Source of the DNA: an uncultured Clostridium sp.
GTDB lineage: Bacteria > Bacillota > Clostridia > Lachnospirales > Lachnospiraceae
Direction: 5' to 3'
Assembly: GCA_937902905.1 (NCBI GenBank)
Contig: CALELW010000201.1
Coordinates: 1-5,516, forward strand
DNA: 5,516 bases
The translations under genes were made by a program, and so were the position numbers. Shown here one piece after another: positions 5,452 to 5,516 of the stretch (within the stretch, counting starts at the first letter, position 1; every line of letters begins with the position of its first letter). The notes below the pieces were generated by a model, which was not told the origin of the DNA, ran no database searches, and worked only from the letters and a program-made list of their open reading frames with translations.

Positions 5452-5456
5452 GGAGG
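5450..5456 (+). promoter_or_regulatory. Ribosome binding site of rpsH, overlapping the rpsN stop
   Basis: AAGGAGG begins inside the rpsN TAA (5449-5451) and lies 8 nt before the ATG at 5465. This spacing favours that ATG over the in-frame ATG at 5471 (14 nt away). Confidence 0.8.
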
Positions 5457-5464
5457 AAAACGAA

Positions 5465-5516
5465 ATGACAATGAGCGATCCAATTGCAGATATGCTTACA
5501 AGAATCCGTAATGCAA
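5465..5516 (+). CDS. rpsH: 30S ribosomal protein S8, 5' part (cut by window end)
   Basis: S8 is a primary 16S rRNA binder of the central domain, and in E. coli it represses the spc operon. Only 17 codons are visible, reading MTMSDPIADMLTRIRNA, which is the conserved S8 N-terminus (SDPIADMLTRIRNA). The start is taken at 5465 from its ribosome binding site; beginning at 5471 would remove Met-Thr. The position after rpsN matches the standard spc order. The rest of the gene lies beyond the window, so its integrity cannot be judged. Confidence 0.95.
   Translation, partial: MTMSDPIADMLTRIRNA

Overview
This window is an internal piece of the main ribosomal-protein gene cluster (S10-spc) of a bacterium. 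All genes are on the + strand and almost every base is coding. The order is rplD (3' part), rplW, rplB, rpsS, rplV, rpsC, rplP, rpmC, rpsQ, rplN, rplX, rplE, rpsN, rpsH (first 17 codons). This is the canonical bacterial order with nothing inserted, lost or rearranged.

The likely source is a low-to-moderate GC Firmicute, most probably a Clostridia of the Lachnospiraceae type. Supporting signs are strong AAGGAGG-type ribosome binding sites before nearly every gene, mixed AGA and CGT arginine codons, a 61-residue zinc-binding (CXXC/CXXC) S14, an L22 with an N-terminal basic extension starting MAKGHRSQ, and an S8 beginning MTMSDPIADML. The family-level placement rests on recalled sequence resemblance, not on a search, and I would not name a genus.

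Layout: positions 2-2362 hold the tail of L4, then L23, L2, S19 and L22. Positions 2378-3969 hold S3, L16, L29 and S17. Positions 3996-5516 hold the spc-type genes L14, L24, L5, S14 and the start of S8. Neighbouring genes overlap by 1 nt (rplD/rplW and rpsC/rplP, both as TAATG) or 11 nt (rplP/rpmC), or lie 13-36 nt apart. The exception is a 75-nt gap between rpsS and rplV. It holds a weak A/T-rich inverted repeat, an 8-bp tandem repeat and a 13-codon reading frame that ends just before the rplV start. No promoter, convincing terminator, RNA gene, mobile element or CRISPR array is visible, and no gap reaches 300 bases. The whole stretch reads as one long polycistronic transcript whose promoter and 5' regulation lie upstream of the window.

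Together the genes encode parts of both subunits. L4 and L22 line the exit tunnel and L23 sits at its mouth. L2 and L16 flank the peptidyl transferase and A-site region. S3 lies at the mRNA entry. S19 and S14 are in the small-subunit head, and L5 contacts S13 across the inter-subunit bridge. S17 and S8 bind early in 16S assembly. All genes look intact. I see no novel system here: the most notable items are the rpsS-rplV gap and some start-site and overlap details.
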